Positions 1 through 9,600 of a DNA stretch of 64,000 nt are shown here, one piece after another. The translations under genes and the position numbers were made by a program. Source of the stretch: Staphylococcus coagulans (GTDB lineage: Bacteria; Bacillota; Bacilli; Staphylococcales; Staphylococcaceae); assembly GCF_002901995.1 (NCBI RefSeq), contig NZ_PPQN01000010.1, forward strand, positions 1 through 64,000, in the 5' to 3' direction. Each line of letters begins with the position of its first letter. Positions within the stretch are counted from its first letter, which is position 1. The notes under the pieces were generated by a model. It did no database searches and was not told the DNA's origin. It saw nothing but the letters and a program-made list of their open reading frames with translations.

Positions 1-66
1 AGATTATGTATTGTATATTTGTGCACTTATAATATGTAATATAGGAAAACTAAAGGGGTTGGAATT

Positions 67-309
67 ATGAAAGCCTCATGGATAGCTTGGTGGGCGGTAA
101 ATGCTTTTTGGTTAATTATATTTTTTATAGGAAGTATTTTTATTTGGACAAGAGAAGTTGATGGGTCTGGTGCAATTCAAACCTTTGATACAAAATTAGT
201 AGCATTTCTAGTTTTGTTAGGTGCTTTTTTGTTTCCGTTATTTATACAAATTACGTGGCTTATTATTAACATTGTAGTTATTTTAATTAATAAAAAAACT
301 TTAAAATGA
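67..309 (+). CDS. DUF3923-like small membrane protein
   Basis: An 80-residue protein with two hydrophobic segments (about residues 5-27 and 43-73) split by a short polar stretch carrying WTREVDGSG. The topology and the opening MKxSWIAWW resemble the staphylococcal DUF3923 family, whose function is unknown. A purine-rich AAAGGGGTTGG lies just upstream of the ATG. A -10-like TATAAT at 28-33 near the window edge may be its promoter. It is followed by more than 500 bases without a recognisable gene, so it looks monocistronic. The family assignment is from memory of the sequence pattern; the membrane nature is read directly. Confidence 0.6.
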   Translation: MKASWIAWWAVNAFWLIIFFIGSIFIWTREVDGSGAIQTFDTKLVAFLVLLGAFLFPLFIQITWLIINIVVILINKKTLK

Positions 310-848
310 ATATTAAGTTGTTCATGCATGATCAGTTTGTCAATATTTATAATGAAAATCCTGCTAACCATAACTTTTTCATTATATAAATCATTTTTAC
401 TTTCTGATTTTAAGCTTTCTGGTAAGAAAAGGTTTTGTGGAAAAAAGTGAGTCATAGCTAATGTTAAACCACAATTTGATAATTTTACGTGTTTTTGGTA
501 CTTATTACGAACAATTAAAATAACAAATGGTCTTAGTTTGATGGAGGGCTAAAATTTTTGATGTTTCAGCGCTTTTAAGGATATCTCATACATACTAAAA
601 AGGCCATTTGTATCGTTTATAATTGAATTTTTGACGAAAAGATATAGAAGATGAGAAAATAGAAAAGTATATTAAACAACAAAGTCGGAAGCTGTTACAA
701 ACTTATGACATATTAACTTGAATTCAATTCTAAAAAACTATACACTTATTAATGACATTATTTTTACAATTGATATACTGTAAAATTTCGAGGGTATACA
801 GTATATACAAATCATTAGATTATATTATGAAAGAATAGGTGAATACAA
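310..848. other. Long intergenic region with possible gene remnants
   Basis: No intact gene seen. Two short start-less reading frames on the plus strand look protein-like: one ending near 552 (contains VKPQFDNFTCFWYLLR) and one ending near 720 (contains DEKIEKYIKQQSRKLLQTYD). They are in different frames and could be debris of one decayed gene; I cannot name it. An 8-bp inverted repeat ACAAATGG (523-530) / CCATTTGT (603-610) is too far apart to be a normal terminator. Confidence 0.3.
770..806 (+). promoter_or_regulatory. Candidate ndh promoter overlapped by a palindromic operator
   Basis: TTGATA at 770-775 can serve as a -35, with a TATA-rich -10 around 793-800. The same stretch holds a perfect 9-bp inverted repeat, TATACTGTA (774-782) and TACAGTATA (797-805), separated by 14 bases. 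The arms sit on the promoter core, where a repressor would act. It is not a Rex site (TTGTGAA-type) and I do not recognise the regulator. Confidence 0.45.
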
Positions 849-2051
849 ATGGCAGAAAGCAAAAAAGTACTCGTTTTAGGTGCTGGTTATGCTGGCTTAC
901 AAACTGTGGCTAAACTTCAAAAGCAATTATCTGAACAAGATGCACAAATCACATTAATCAACAAAAATGACTACCACTATGAGTCAACTTGGTTACATGA
1001 AGCTTCAGCTGGTACGATTAGCTATGAAGATGCATTATATCCAGTTCAAAGCGTGTTGAAAAAACATGTTGATTTTGTGTGCGCTGAAGTGACTAAGATT
1101 GATCGCAATGCAAAAAAAGTTGAAACAACACATGGTATTTTTGAATATGATATTTTAGTCGTAGCATTAGGTTTTGAATCAGAAACTTTTGGCATTTCTG
1201 GTATGAAAGAACATGCTTTCCAAATCGAAAACGTGCATACGTCACGTCAAATTTCTCGCCATATTGAAGACCAATTTGCGAATTATGCCGCTTCAAAAAC
1301 AAAAGACGATAAAGATTTAGCTATCCTTGTTGGAGGCGCTGGCTTTACAGGTATCGAATTTTTAGGTGAATTAACTGATCGTATTCCAGAATTAGCGAAT
1401 AAATATGGTGTAGATCCAAGTAAAGTTAAAATGACTTGTGTTGAAGCCGCACCAAAAATGTTACCAATGTTCTCTGATGATCTTGTGAGCTATGCTGTGA
1501 GCTACTTAGAAGAACGTGGCGTTGAATTTAAAGTTGGTACACCGATTGTAGCAGCGAATGAAAAAGGATTCGTTGTAAAAGTAAACGATGAAGAACAACA
1601 ACTTGAAGCGAATACAGTTGTATGGGCTGCAGGTGTAAGAGGTAGCCATTTAATGGAAAAATCATTCGAAGGTGTAAAACGTGGTCGCATCGTAACAAAA
1701 CAAGATTTAACAATCGAAGGTTACGACGATATCTTTGTTATTGGTGATGTCTCTGCATTTATTCCTGAAGGCGAAGAACGTCCATTACCAACAACAGCAC
1801 AACTTGCAATGCAACAAGGTGAAAAAACAGCAACAAACGTTGCTAAAATATTGAAAGGTGAATCTACTGAGCCATTTGTATACCATGATCGTGGTACAGT
1901 ATGTTCATTAGGTCATCGTGACGGTGTAGGTGTTGTATTTGGTCGCGAAATCACTGGTAAAAAAGCTGCATTCTTAAAACGTGTGATTGATACACGTGCT
2001 ATTTTCAAATTAGGTGGTATCGGTTTAGCATACAAAAAAGGTAAATTTTAA
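849..2051 (+). CDS. ndh: Type II NADH:quinone oxidoreductase (NDH-2)
   Basis: Single-subunit, non-proton-pumping NADH dehydrogenase that passes electrons from NADH via FAD to menaquinone at the inner face of the membrane. The 400-residue length fits the staphylococcal enzyme. The FAD-binding Rossmann motif GAGYAG is at residues 11-16 and the second, NADH-binding motif GGAGFTG is near 162-168. A conserved VIGDVSAF segment near 300 closes the FAD site, and the C-terminal part carries the amphipathic membrane-anchoring region. The start follows AGGTG about 8 bases upstream. It appears monocistronic, behind a palindromic promoter. Confidence 0.95.
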   Translation: MAESKKVLVLGAGYAGLQTVAKLQKQLSEQDAQITLINKNDYHYESTWLHEASAGTISYEDALYPVQSVLKKHVDFVCAEVTKIDRNAKKVETTHGIFEYDILVVALGFESETFGISGMKEHAFQIENVHTSRQISRHIEDQFANYAASKTKDDKDLAILVGGAGFTGIEFLGELTDRIPELANKYGVDPSKVKMTCVEAAPKMLPMFSDDLVSYAVSYLEERGVEFKVGTPIVAANEKGFVVKVNDEEQQLEANTVVWAAGVRGSHLMEKSFEGVKRGRIVTKQDLTIEGYDDIFVIGDVSAFIPEGEERPLPTTAQLAMQQGEKTATNVAKILKGESTEPFVYHDRGTVCSLGHRDGVGVVFGREITGKKAAFLKRVIDTRAIFKLGGIGLAYKKGKF

Positions 2052-2407
2052 TAGATTGAGTTGAAATCAAACTGTTTAAATGCTAAAACAAACACAACTT
2101 ACCTGTCTCTTTCATGGTATCAGTGGCTCATAGATATTTTTTCATCAGTCAGATTAAGTGATGCGCTAAGTTGCTGAGTTGTCATAAGCTTATCATCACC
2201 GGTAACGACACAATTATATTTAGAATAATGACAATGAATATATTGTTTGATGAAGCATAAAAAAGTATATGCAAATGAGAGCAGAAGTCCTTTGCCTATA
2301 CAAAGACTAAAATAGTCAGCCACATGGGGGCGGGAGTTAGGAATCTTAATCAATGATAGGATTTCTTTTCCGCCCCCCTATTTACATACTTGAAAGGAGT
2401 GAATGTA
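2052..2407. other. ndh-aminopeptidase intergenic region with G-rich hairpin
   Basis: No gene supported. Just before the aminopeptidase ribosome binding site, GGGGGCGG (2326-2333) can pair with CCGCCCCC (2370-2377) around a 36-base loop, giving a very GC-rich stem in AT-rich DNA. It ends only about 15 bases before the AAAGGAG, so it may be a leader attenuator or a terminator for read-through from ndh. The tail (CTATTTACATA) is not a clean T run. Confidence 0.4.
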
Positions 2408-3901
2408 GTGGGAACACAAAATACAGCGCATGCGACAGTTATTGTTGCAGGAATCCCAGAACATTTAAATCAATATTTTGATGAAGTAAAGCAAGAACAA
2501 TCACTTTTTGATGCATTAAGTGATTTGAAAGCGAGTCATATTATCAGTTCTCAACGCGGTGAGGTTGCTTCAACTGCGGTATCGATTGATAATGAAGTAC
2601 GCCATTTGATTACTGTTGGGTTAGGGAATATCAATCAAATGGAAGAAAAAGATTATTTAAAAATTTGGGGTAATTTATTCCAATACTTACAAAAGAAATC
2701 TATCTCTAAAATAGAGCTTAAAGCGAATACGTTTTTAGCAAAATCTTTAGAACCTAGTACCGTTTTTAATTTAATGGGAGTACAAAGCGAGCAATCAATT
2801 TATCAATTTGATGATTATAAATCTGATAAGAAACCCGCTTTCCGTATAAAAATGACATCGACTGATCAGTATTTGCAAGATGAAAAGAAAGCGATTGAAG
2901 CGGGTCAAAAATTAGGACGTGCCATTAATAAAGCGCGCGATTTAGGTAATATTCCGCCTAATATTATGACACCTCAATACTTAGCTGAAACAGTGGAACA
3001 ATACTTTAAAGATTCGGCTGTTAAAGTCGACATTAAAGATGAGCAAGCTATTCAACAAGAAGGATTTGGTTTAGTTCATGCTGTCGGTAAAGGTTCAATT
3101 AATCCACCTAGAGTCATCACTTTAGAATATTATGGTGACCCTGACAATTCAGATCAAGTGGTCGCACTAGTCGGTAAAGGGATTACTTATGATTCAGGTG
3201 GTTATACCATTAAGACACGTACAACAATGCCGACGATGAAGTTTGACATGTGTGGTGCAGCAAATGTCATTGGTATGATTGAAGCGGCAAAAGAGCTTAA
3301 ACTAAAAGTCAATATCGTCGCAGTCGTTGCAGCTGCAGAAAATATGGTAGCGAACAATGCAATGAAACCAGATGATGTATTTACTGCATTAAGTGGAGAA
3401 ACGGTTGAAATTCCAAACACAGACGCAGAAGGGCGACTTGTTTTAGCGGATGCGACATTCTTTGTGAATCAATACCAACCACAAATCATTTTAGATTTTG
3501 CGACTTTAACAGGTGCAGCGATTGCAGCACTAGGTGAAGATAAAGCTGCAGTATTTAAAAAGAATGTTGATCCTAAAGCATTAGAAGAAGTACTTCAATC
3601 AGCACAACGATATGAAGAGCTTGTTTTTGAACTGCCTATTACTGAAACTGAACGTAAAAAGTTAAAATCTTCAGATGTTGCTGACTTAACGAACCATGTG
3701 AATTCACCAGGTGGCGCCTTATTTGCAGCTGCTTTTGTGACACACTTTAGTGGTGAAACACCACACTTACACTTCGATATTGCAGGGCCTGCGACAACCG
3801 AAAAAGCATCACATAGAGGACCTAAAGGACCAACAGGTTACATGATTCCAACTGTTGTGGATTGGTTAAAAACGAAATACGGAACAATTGATAGTGAATA
3901 A
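2408..3901 (+). CDS. M17 family leucyl aminopeptidase
   Basis: Cytosolic metallo-exopeptidase that removes N-terminal residues from peptides, probably as a hexamer with two divalent metals per subunit. The C-terminal catalytic domain contains the metal-binding lysine segment VGKGITYDSGG and the family signature NTDAEGRL at residues 337-344, which supplies Asp/Glu metal ligands and the bicarbonate-binding Arg. The N-terminal domain is divergent, as is usual. The GTG at 2408 is preferred: AAAGGAG lies 8 bases upstream, whereas an in-frame TTG at 2390 precedes that Shine-Dalgarno. This gives 497 residues, close to the S. aureus orthologue. A strong terminator follows at 4036. Confidence 0.93.
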   Translation: MGTQNTAHATVIVAGIPEHLNQYFDEVKQEQSLFDALSDLKASHIISSQRGEVASTAVSIDNEVRHLITVGLGNINQMEEKDYLKIWGNLFQYLQKKSISKIELKANTFLAKSLEPSTVFNLMGVQSEQSIYQFDDYKSDKKPAFRIKMTSTDQYLQDEKKAIEAGQKLGRAINKARDLGNIPPNIMTPQYLAETVEQYFKDSAVKVDIKDEQAIQQEGFGLVHAVGKGSINPPRVITLEYYGDPDNSDQVVALVGKGITYDSGGYTIKTRTTMPTMKFDMCGAANVIGMIEAAKELKLKVNIVAVVAAAENMVANNAMKPDDVFTALSGETVEIPNTDAEGRLVLADATFFVNQYQPQIILDFATLTGAAIAALGEDKAAVFKKNVDPKALEEVLQSAQRYEELVFELPITETERKKLKSSDVADLTNHVNSPGGALFAAAFVTHFSGETPHLHFDIAGPATTEKASHRGPKGPTGYMIPTVVDWLKTKYGTIDSE

Positions 3902-4035
3902 ATCTAAGTAAAGATTATTGAGGAAAACGATTAGGTTTGAGACATGATGACCTGATGTATATTGGTACGTTATCAAACACGAGTCATCACGTATATCTTA
4001 TCCGAAAAAGCTTTAATTCACATATTAATAGACAT

Positions 4036-4088
4036 GAGAGCGAGAAGATATCTAAATATATAAGATATCTCTTCTTGCTCTCTTTGTT
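4036..4088 (+). terminator. Rho-independent terminator after the aminopeptidase gene
   Basis: GAGAGCGAGAAGATATCT (4036-4053) pairs with the complementary arm at 4063-4082 (one bulge) around a short AT loop, followed by TTTGTTGTTT. It lies in the 404-base gap 3902-4305, which otherwise holds only the promoter of the next gene. Confidence 0.75.
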
Positions 4089-4229
4089 GTTTGAAATATT
4101 TATCACTGCTTAATCTTATAAATGACTGAAAAAGGCTTTACTTATAGATCAGCTATATTAAGTTTTAATGGCTTTTTGATTACGTAAAAGCTTTTTAGTG
4201 CTTAGCTCAGCCTTAAATTTTATAGTCGA

Positions 4230-4258
4230 TTGACGAAATGTATAATAACTGTTAGTAT
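4230..4258 (+). promoter_or_regulatory. SigA-type promoter of the antiporter-family gene
   Basis: TTGACG (4230-4235) and TAGTAT (4253-4258) are separated by 17 bases, about 45 bases upstream of the start codon. The -35 has five of six consensus bases. Confidence 0.5.
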
Positions 4259-4305
4259 ATTAAACATACACTTTAACTCGATAATGAACTAAAGGAGATT
4301 TTGGA

Positions 4306-5619
4306 ATGAATTCTGTTTTAATTGCAGTCGTCATTATGATTATACTTTGCTTATGCCGACTAAATGTTGTCATCAGTTTGTTTATCAGTGCGCTCATAGG
4401 TGGTTTGCTTGCAGGCTTACCATTGCATCATACGATTTCTACGTTCACTGATAATATTGTAGATGGCGCAGAAGTGGCGTTAAGTTATGCATTACTTGGT
4501 GGTTTTGCTGCCCTAATTTCATATAGTGGTATTACTGACTATCTTGTAAAAAAGATTATTCAATCGATTCGTGCAGAAGAAACGAAGGTATCCCGAATTA
4601 AGATAAAAGTCTTAATTATTGTGAGTTTACTGATGCTTAGTATTATGAGTCAGAATGTCATTCCAGTACATATTGCGTTTATTCCTATTGTTATTCCGCC
4701 TTTACTCAGCTTATTTAATGAGTTGAAAATGGATCGACGTTTAATTGCAATGATTATTGGTTTTGGTCTCTGTTTCCCATACGTGTTGTTGCCATTTGGT
4801 TTTGGTCACATCTTTCATGAAATCATTCAAAAAGGTTTTGAAAAAGCGCATCATCCAATTGCTTTTAACTCGATTTGGAAAGCGATGCTTATCCCAGCGT
4901 CTGGTTATATCATTGGTTTAATTGCTGCAATGATATATTATCGTAAACCTAGAATTTATAAAGAAATTAAAACTAATCAAGCTGAAGCAACTGTAGAACT
5001 TAAGCCGTATGTGCTTGTTGTAACCATTGTCGCGATACTTGCAACGTTTACCGTTCAAACTTTGACGGATTCAATGATATTTGGAGCGTTAGCTGGTGTC
5101 CTTGTTTTCTTTGTTTCAGGACTATACTCATGGAAGAGTTTAGATGATCAATTTGTCGATGGTATTAAAATTATGGCCTATATTGGTGTGGTTATATTGA
5201 CTGCTAATGGTTTTGCTGGGGTGATGAATGAAACAGGGGATATTCAAAAGTTGGTCAATAGTCTGACACTTATCGCAGGGGACAATAAATTTTTAAGTAT
5301 TATTTTAATGTATATTATTGGACTTGTTGTGACGTTAGGTATCGGTTCATCTTTTGCGACGATACCGATTCTTGCAGCATTGTTTATTCCTTTCGGAGAA
5401 TCTTTAGGGATGAGTACGATGGCATTGATTGCTTTAATTGGTACAGCAGGTGCATTAGGGGATTCAGGTTCACCTGCAAGTGATTCAACATTAGGACCGA
5501 CAGCAGGATTAAATATAGATGGTCAGCACGACCATATCCGAGATACATGTATTCCTAACTTTGTTTTTTATAATGTGCCGTTGATTATTATGGGAACGAT
5601 TGCTGCACTTATATTATAA
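4306..5619 (+). CDS. Na+/H+ antiporter family (NhaC-like) membrane protein
   Basis: A 437-residue, very hydrophobic protein with roughly 11-12 predicted membrane helices, beginning directly in a helix. Polar residues occur within helices, for example the GALGDSGSPASDSTLGPT stretch near residues 383-400, typical of ion-transporter superfamily members where Asp/Ser line the substrate path. Staphylococcal orthologues at this locus are annotated as Na+/H+ antiporter family; substrate and direction are not shown by sequence, and a carboxylate or amino-acid substrate is possible. AAAGGAG precedes the ATG. The thioesterase gene follows after 24 bases and is probably co-transcribed. Confidence 0.75.
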   Translation: MNSVLIAVVIMIILCLCRLNVVISLFISALIGGLLAGLPLHHTISTFTDNIVDGAEVALSYALLGGFAALISYSGITDYLVKKIIQSIRAEETKVSRIKIKVLIIVSLLMLSIMSQNVIPVHIAFIPIVIPPLLSLFNELKMDRRLIAMIIGFGLCFPYVLLPFGFGHIFHEIIQKGFEKAHHPIAFNSIWKAMLIPASGYIIGLIAAMIYYRKPRIYKEIKTNQAEATVELKPYVLVVTIVAILATFTVQTLTDSMIFGALAGVLVFFVSGLYSWKSLDDQFVDGIKIMAYIGVVILTANGFAGVMNETGDIQKLVNSLTLIAGDNKFLSIILMYIIGLVVTLGIGSSFATIPILAALFIPFGESLGMSTMALIALIGTAGALGDSGSPASDSTLGPTAGLNIDGQHDHIRDTCIPNFVFYNVPLIIMGTIAALIL

Positions 5620-5643
5620 TAAACGAGAAAGGGGGACAATAAG

Positions 5644-6030
5644 ATGACACATCTTATGGAACTACTAGAGATTAAAAAAGTGAGTGAATCACCAGGCTAT
5701 GTTAAATTGTCTATGCCGGTATCCGATAAGGTAAAGCAGCCTTTCGGTTATCTACATGGTGGCGCGACAATGGCGTTAGGTGAAACGGCATGTTCAATAG
5801 GATCATTCAATTTATTAGAACCGAGTCAAGGTATCCCTGTAGGTTTAGAAATGAATACAAATCATATTAAATCTGCACGAGAAGGTATGATTTATGCTGA
5901 GGCGCGTATTTTACATGAAGGGCGATCCACGCATGTTTGGGATATTCGTATGACGAATGAAGATGACGAACTGATATCAGTAATGCGCGGAACACTCGCA
6001 ATTAAACCGATTAAACGGGAGTCAGTTTAG
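5644..6030 (+). CDS. PaaI-type hotdog-fold thioesterase
   Basis: A 128-residue single hotdog-domain protein. The helix motif GYLHGGATMALGETACS near residues 37-53 contains the HGG..A..GE pattern used by PaaI/YbgC-like acyl-CoA thioesterases, with the Glu as likely nucleophile or base. The central strand region GLEMNTNHIKSAREG is also typical. It probably hydrolyses aromatic or short acyl-CoA esters (DHNA-CoA thioesterases of menaquinone synthesis are close relatives), but the natural substrate cannot be read. Its start follows GAAAGGGGG; a terminator follows at 6136. Confidence 0.8.
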   Translation: MTHLMELLEIKKVSESPGYVKLSMPVSDKVKQPFGYLHGGATMALGETACSIGSFNLLEPSQGIPVGLEMNTNHIKSAREGMIYAEARILHEGRSTHVWDIRMTNEDDELISVMRGTLAIKPIKRESV

Positions 6031-6130
6031 AGGTCTAAAATTTACAAATGTGAATTACATGCAAGTTAGGTCACATTTACATTCTTGCTGTATTGAAAAT
6101 ATGTGTATGCACTAATTACTTAATATCAAT

Positions 6131-6180
6131 AAAAACCCGAGATGATTTCGTGATTTTCACGAAAAATCTCGGGCTTTTTA
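6131..6180. terminator. Bidirectional terminator between thioesterase and mnhG
   Basis: CCCGAGAT (6136-6143) pairs with ATCTCGGG (6166-6173), extended inward by TTCGTGA/TCACGAA. A5 precedes and T5 follows, so it can end both converging transcripts. A near-identical hairpin occurs at 46801-46843. Confidence 0.8.
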
Positions 6181-6227
6181 ATGTCTTTCATATCCTCAAT
6201 AGATAATCAAATTGAATCAATGAGGAA

Positions 6228-6590
6228 CTATAACTTCGTACCTTTCATGTCATCTTTAACTTCATCTAGCTTTAAACGCTTTGAAGCGGGGGTCTTGAGA
6301 TTATAAGCTGATTTCAAGACTAAATGACTTGAGAGCGGACCAGTTAAAAATACGAATGCGATACCGATTAAAAGTTGAAAATTAACGTAACCTTCTTTAC
6401 CGATAAAATAAATAAAAGTTCCTGTTAATAAAAGCATCGTACCTAAAGTTGCTGCTTTACCCGCTGCATGTGCGCGTGAATAAACATCGTCAAGTCTTAA
6501 CATCCCAATCGCAGCCAATGCACTAAATAATGCACCAATGATGACAAGTATCAATCCTATACTAATCACGATTGTCTCTGTCATGTTCAA
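6228..6590 (-). CDS. mnhG: Mrp-type Na+/H+ antiporter subunit MnhG
   Basis: Last gene of the mnhABCDEFG operon. 120 residues with three hydrophobic helices and the conserved [28 protein letters not shown] region (about residues 23-50) that defines the MrpG/MnhG family. All seven Mnh proteins assemble into one membrane complex that exchanges cytoplasmic Na+ for external H+. The gene overlaps mnhF by 29 bases, implying translational coupling. The tail ([15 protein letters not shown]) is highly charged. By similarity this is the mnh1 locus of S. aureus rather than mnh2. Confidence 0.93.
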   Translation of the reverse strand: MNMTETIVISIGLILVIIGALFSALAAIGMLRLDDVYSRAHAAGKAATLGTMLLLTGTFIYFIGKEGYVNFQLLIGIAFVFLTGPLSSHLVLKSAYNLKTPASKRLKLDEVKDDMKGTKL

Positions 6591-6855
6591 TCACCTGACC
6601 TTTATCCATAAATTTCGCGAAAACAGCAGTGCCTAGAAAAGCGAGAATACCAATTAATAAAATCGCAACAATCATATAATGTGTATCGAGTATGATTGAA
6701 AACAGACCGACGATAGCCATTAACTGTATACCGATCGCATCTAACGCTACAACGCGATCAGGTAAAGTTGGACCCAAAATTACACGGACAAGGATGGCTA
6801 AAATCGAAAGGACGACAATAACTAATGCGATAATAATAAAAACATCAAAGTTCAT
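6562..6855 (-). CDS. mnhF: Mrp-type Na+/H+ antiporter subunit MnhF
   Basis: 97-residue small membrane subunit with three helices. The motif [19 protein letters not shown] (about residues 24-42) is the hallmark of MrpF/MnhF, including a buried Asp in the second helix. It overlaps mnhG at its 3' end and touches mnhE at its start (shared base 6855), so the three are tightly coupled. The C-terminus is short and charged. Its role is structural or assembly within the multi-subunit antiporter. Confidence 0.93.
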   Translation of the reverse strand: MNFDVFIIIALVIVVLSILAILVRVILGPTLPDRVVALDAIGIQLMAIVGLFSIILDTHYMIVAILLIGILAFLGTAVFAKFMDKGQVIEHDRDNRD

Positions 6856-7334
6856 TACGATTCACCCACCTCTCTCACTGCTTTTTCAAGAGAGCCTTTA
6901 ATACTTGCCACTTCTTCTTCTTTTGTAGAGAAGTTTAAACAGTGAATATATAAGCGTTTCATATCATCATTTACTCCGATAACAACCGTACCTGGAGTTA
7001 ATGTAATGAGATTGGAAAGTAACGCGACTTGCCATTTATGTTGTAAATCTGTCTCATAGACAAAGAAAGCAGATTCATTTTTAATGCGCGGTTGAAGAAT
7101 AATACGCAATACGTCGATATTTGCTTTAATTAATTCGATTAAGAAAACAAAGACAAGTTTAATGATTTTGTATAGCGTAATGATATAAAAACGGCCGGGC
7201 AAGATTTTACGCATCAAATAAACTAATAGTAACGCAAAAAGGTAGCCTAGGACGAAAGAATTCATCGTATAACTATCTGATAAAAACAACCAAAATATTG
7301 CTAAAATCAAATTAATCACTATTTGTACTGCCAT
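6855..7334 (-). CDS. mnhE: Mrp-type Na+/H+ antiporter subunit MnhE
   Basis: 159 residues: two or three N-terminal membrane helices followed by a cytoplasmic domain. Conserved blocks are [16 protein letters not shown] near residue 25 and [16 protein letters not shown] near 105, both characteristic of MrpE/MnhE. The length equals that of the S. aureus subunit. It starts two bases downstream of the mnhD stop, in the uninterrupted operon order A to G. Confidence 0.93.
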   Translation of the reverse strand: MAVQIVINLILAIFWLFLSDSYTMNSFVLGYLFALLLVYLMRKILPGRFYIITLYKIIKLVFVFLIELIKANIDVLRIILQPRIKNESAFFVYETDLQHKWQVALLSNLITLTPGTVVIGVNDDMKRLYIHCLNFSTKEEEVASIKGSLEKAVREVGES

Positions 7335-7335
7335 A

Positions 7336-8835
7336 TTACTTCACCCCCAATACGCTATGAATGTATGTGTCAGGTTGATAGAACGACTTAGCTGCTTCTG
7401 CGACAATAGGGTATAATTGTCCAGCACCTAAACCGAAAGCAACAGCAATGACAACGGATAGGATGCCAACAGCGAGTAATCCACGGTGATGCAGTCTTGG
7501 ATTATAGACATAGCCATAACTCTTTCCGAAGAATCCTTTTAAGAAGATATTCATCACGGAATAGAGCACGACAAGACTTGAAAGTAAGACAATGATACCT
7601 GAGGCATAAAAGCCCTCTTCAAATGCTGCACGTACGATATAGAGTTTTCCGTAAAAACCACTAAACGGCGGGATCCCGGCTAAGCTCAACGCAGCAATAA
7701 AGAAAGTCCATCCTAAAACAGGATAATGGTGGATTAATCCGCCAAAGTTTCTTAAATCAGTTGTCTTCGTAATTTTATACATAATACCGATTAAAAAGAA
7801 TAATGCTGCTTTGATTAGCATATCGTGCAGTGTGTAGTAAATGGCACCGATAATGCCAGACTTGGTCATCATAGCGACACCAACGAGAATAACACCTACA
7901 GCAATCATAATATTATATAAAATAATACGTTTGGTATCTCTAAAACCGACAGCCCCCACACAACCAAAAATAATGGTTAATAGGGCTAAAGCTAACACTG
8001 TGTAATGTGAAAATGTAAGTGTATCATGGAAAAATAGACTCATTACACGTGTCAATGCGTAAACACCGACTTTTGTTAATAGGGCACCGAAAAATGCGAT
8101 GATCGCAAATGGTGGTGCATAATACGCACCAGGTAACCATACATACATAGGGAAAGCGCCCGCTTTAGTAGCAAATACAAATATAAAAAGAATGAATGCA
8201 ATGCTGAGTAAGCCTGGATGATCTTTACCTACAACAGATAGCTTTTGACTAATATCGGCTAAATTTAACGTTCCGACAATTGAATACAAGATACCAACTG
8301 CGATAACGAAAAATGCAGATGAAACCACGTTGACAAGAAGATACTTAACACTTTCTTGAAGTTGGATTTTTGTCCCACCAATCACCATTAAACCGTAAGA
8401 AGCCATTAAGAATACTTCAAAAAATACGAATAAGTTAAAAATATCACCTGTGATAAATGCCCCGTTGATTCCAGTGAGCATCATCATGACAGTGAAATAG
8501 TAATAATACGTTTCACGATGTAAACCAATCGATTGGTATGAGAATAGTATAATCATCATCGTGATAATTGTACTCGTTGTAACGAGTAAAGCACTATATA
8601 AGTCTAAAACAAAAACAATACTATATGGGGCTTTCCAAGAACCTAATTCTAAAATAATCGGATGACCGGCTTGCCATACATGAGTTAAATTGAGGATTGA
8701 AAAGCCTAATGTCACTAATGTCCCGATTAATGCAATATAGCGTTTAATAAAAGGGCGGAGGCCACTAAAAATTAAGAGTATCGCGGTAATAATAGGGACC
8801 ACTAAAACCGCTACGAGTAAATTCTCAGTTATCAT
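7336..8835 (-). CDS. mnhD: Mrp-type Na+/H+ antiporter subunit MnhD
   Basis: 499-residue polytopic protein of the proton-translocating NuoM/NuoN-like family with about 14 helices. It shows the conserved Glu in [18 protein letters not shown] (helix 5) and the lysine-containing segment [22 protein letters not shown] near residue 225, which match the ion-path residues of complex I antiporter subunits. Together with MnhA it is the likely ion-conducting core. The start overlaps the end of mnhC by 11 bases. Confidence 0.95.
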   Translation of the reverse strand: MITENLLVAVLVVPIITAILLIFSGLRPFIKRYIALIGTLVTLGFSILNLTHVWQAGHPIILELGSWKAPYSIVFVLDLYSALLVTTSTIITMMIILFSYQSIGLHRETYYYYFTVMMMLTGINGAFITGDIFNLFVFFEVFLMASYGLMVIGGTKIQLQESVKYLLVNVVSSAFFVIAVGILYSIVGTLNLADISQKLSVVGKDHPGLLSIAFILFIFVFATKAGAFPMYVWLPGAYYAPPFAIIAFFGALLTKVGVYALTRVMSLFFHDTLTFSHYTVLALALLTIIFGCVGAVGFRDTKRIILYNIMIAVGVILVGVAMMTKSGIIGAIYYTLHDMLIKAALFFLIGIMYKITKTTDLRNFGGLIHHYPVLGWTFFIAALSLAGIPPFSGFYGKLYIVRAAFEEGFYASGIIVLLSSLVVLYSVMNIFLKGFFGKSYGYVYNPRLHHRGLLAVGILSVVIAVAFGLGAGQLYPIVAEAAKSFYQPDTYIHSVLGVK

Positions 8836-9172
8836 CTTCTTGTGGCACTCCTTTCATTCTTTCAACGTTATCCGTACCTAATTCTTTATAACTTCTAAAA
8901 GCTAATACTAAGAAAAAGGCTGTCACTGCAAAAGAAATAACAATTGCAGTTAAGATGAGGGCCTGCGGAATGGGATCAACATAATCTGTAACCCCTTTTT
9001 CATAAATCGGTACATTTCCGTTTTTAAGCCCACCCATTGTTAACATAAATAGGTTTGCAGCATGTGAGAGCAATGTCGTACCAATGATAATTCTAATTAA
9101 ACTTTTAGAAAGAATGAGATAGACACTGATTGAAGTCAGTATGCCACAAACAATAATCAATACAATTTCCAT
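8825..9172 (-). CDS. mnhC: Mrp-type Na+/H+ antiporter subunit MnhC
   Basis: 115 residues, three helices, homologous to complex I NuoK. Diagnostic segments are the N-terminal [27 protein letters not shown] and the [17 protein letters not shown] helix. The C-terminal tail [17 protein letters not shown] is also conserved in S. aureus MnhC1. It shares base 9172 with the end of mnhB and overlaps mnhD, consistent with coupled translation. Confidence 0.94.
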   Translation of the reverse strand: MEIVLIIVCGILTSISVYLILSKSLIRIIIGTTLLSHAANLFMLTMGGLKNGNVPIYEKGVTDYVDPIPQALILTAIVISFAVTAFFLVLAFRSYKELGTDNVERMKGVPQEDDN

Positions 9173-9600
9173 TACTCATTCTCTCCAATCGTTAAAATTA
9201 TAGTGAGTACAGTGCCTACTACTACAAACAATACACCTGTATCAAAAATAACAGCTGTATGAACATGCATAGGTTGTAACAATGGTAAAGGAATTTCGAA
9301 AGCACGATGAGTAAAAAAGTTTTTACCATATGTCCAACTTAACATTGGTGCACCGACACAAAATGTTAAGCCTAGTGCTATAAGCTTTTTAAAGTCCCAT
9401 GGAAACACTTTACGTAAAGTCTTAACGTCAAATGCCACAGCAATAATAACGAGCGCACTTGAAACGAGAAGTCCTCCAATAAAGCCGCCTCCAGGTGTGT
9501 AATGTCCGGCTAAGAAAAGTGAGAAGCCAAACATCATAATCAAGAAAAAGATAATCAGTGATGAATATTGTGCAATGAGATCATTTTTCTGTCTGTTCAA
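9172..9600 (-). CDS. mnhB: Mrp-type Na+/H+ antiporter subunit MnhB
   Basis: 142-residue membrane subunit with four helices and the signature [20 protein letters not shown] (about residues 22-41) of MrpB/MnhB. The frame is open further upstream to 9639, but homology to S. aureus MnhB1 (which begins MNRQQNDLI) and an AAAGGG about 9 bases upstream support the TTG start at 9600, giving MNRQKNDLI. With this start the gene overlaps the end of mnhA by 20 bases. Confidence 0.9.
   Translation of the reverse strand: MNRQKNDLIAQYSSLIIFFLIMMFGFSLFLAGHYTPGGGFIGGLLVSSALVIIAVAFDVKTLRKVFPWDFKKLIALGLTFCVGAPMLSWTYGKNFFTHRAFEIPLPLLQPMHVHTAVIFDTGVLFVVVGTVLTIILTIGENE

Noticed and set aside
2120-2353. 77-codon minus-strand ORF between ndh and the aminopeptidase gene
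   Set aside because: No ribosome binding site or family resemblance, and it runs through the G-rich hairpin.
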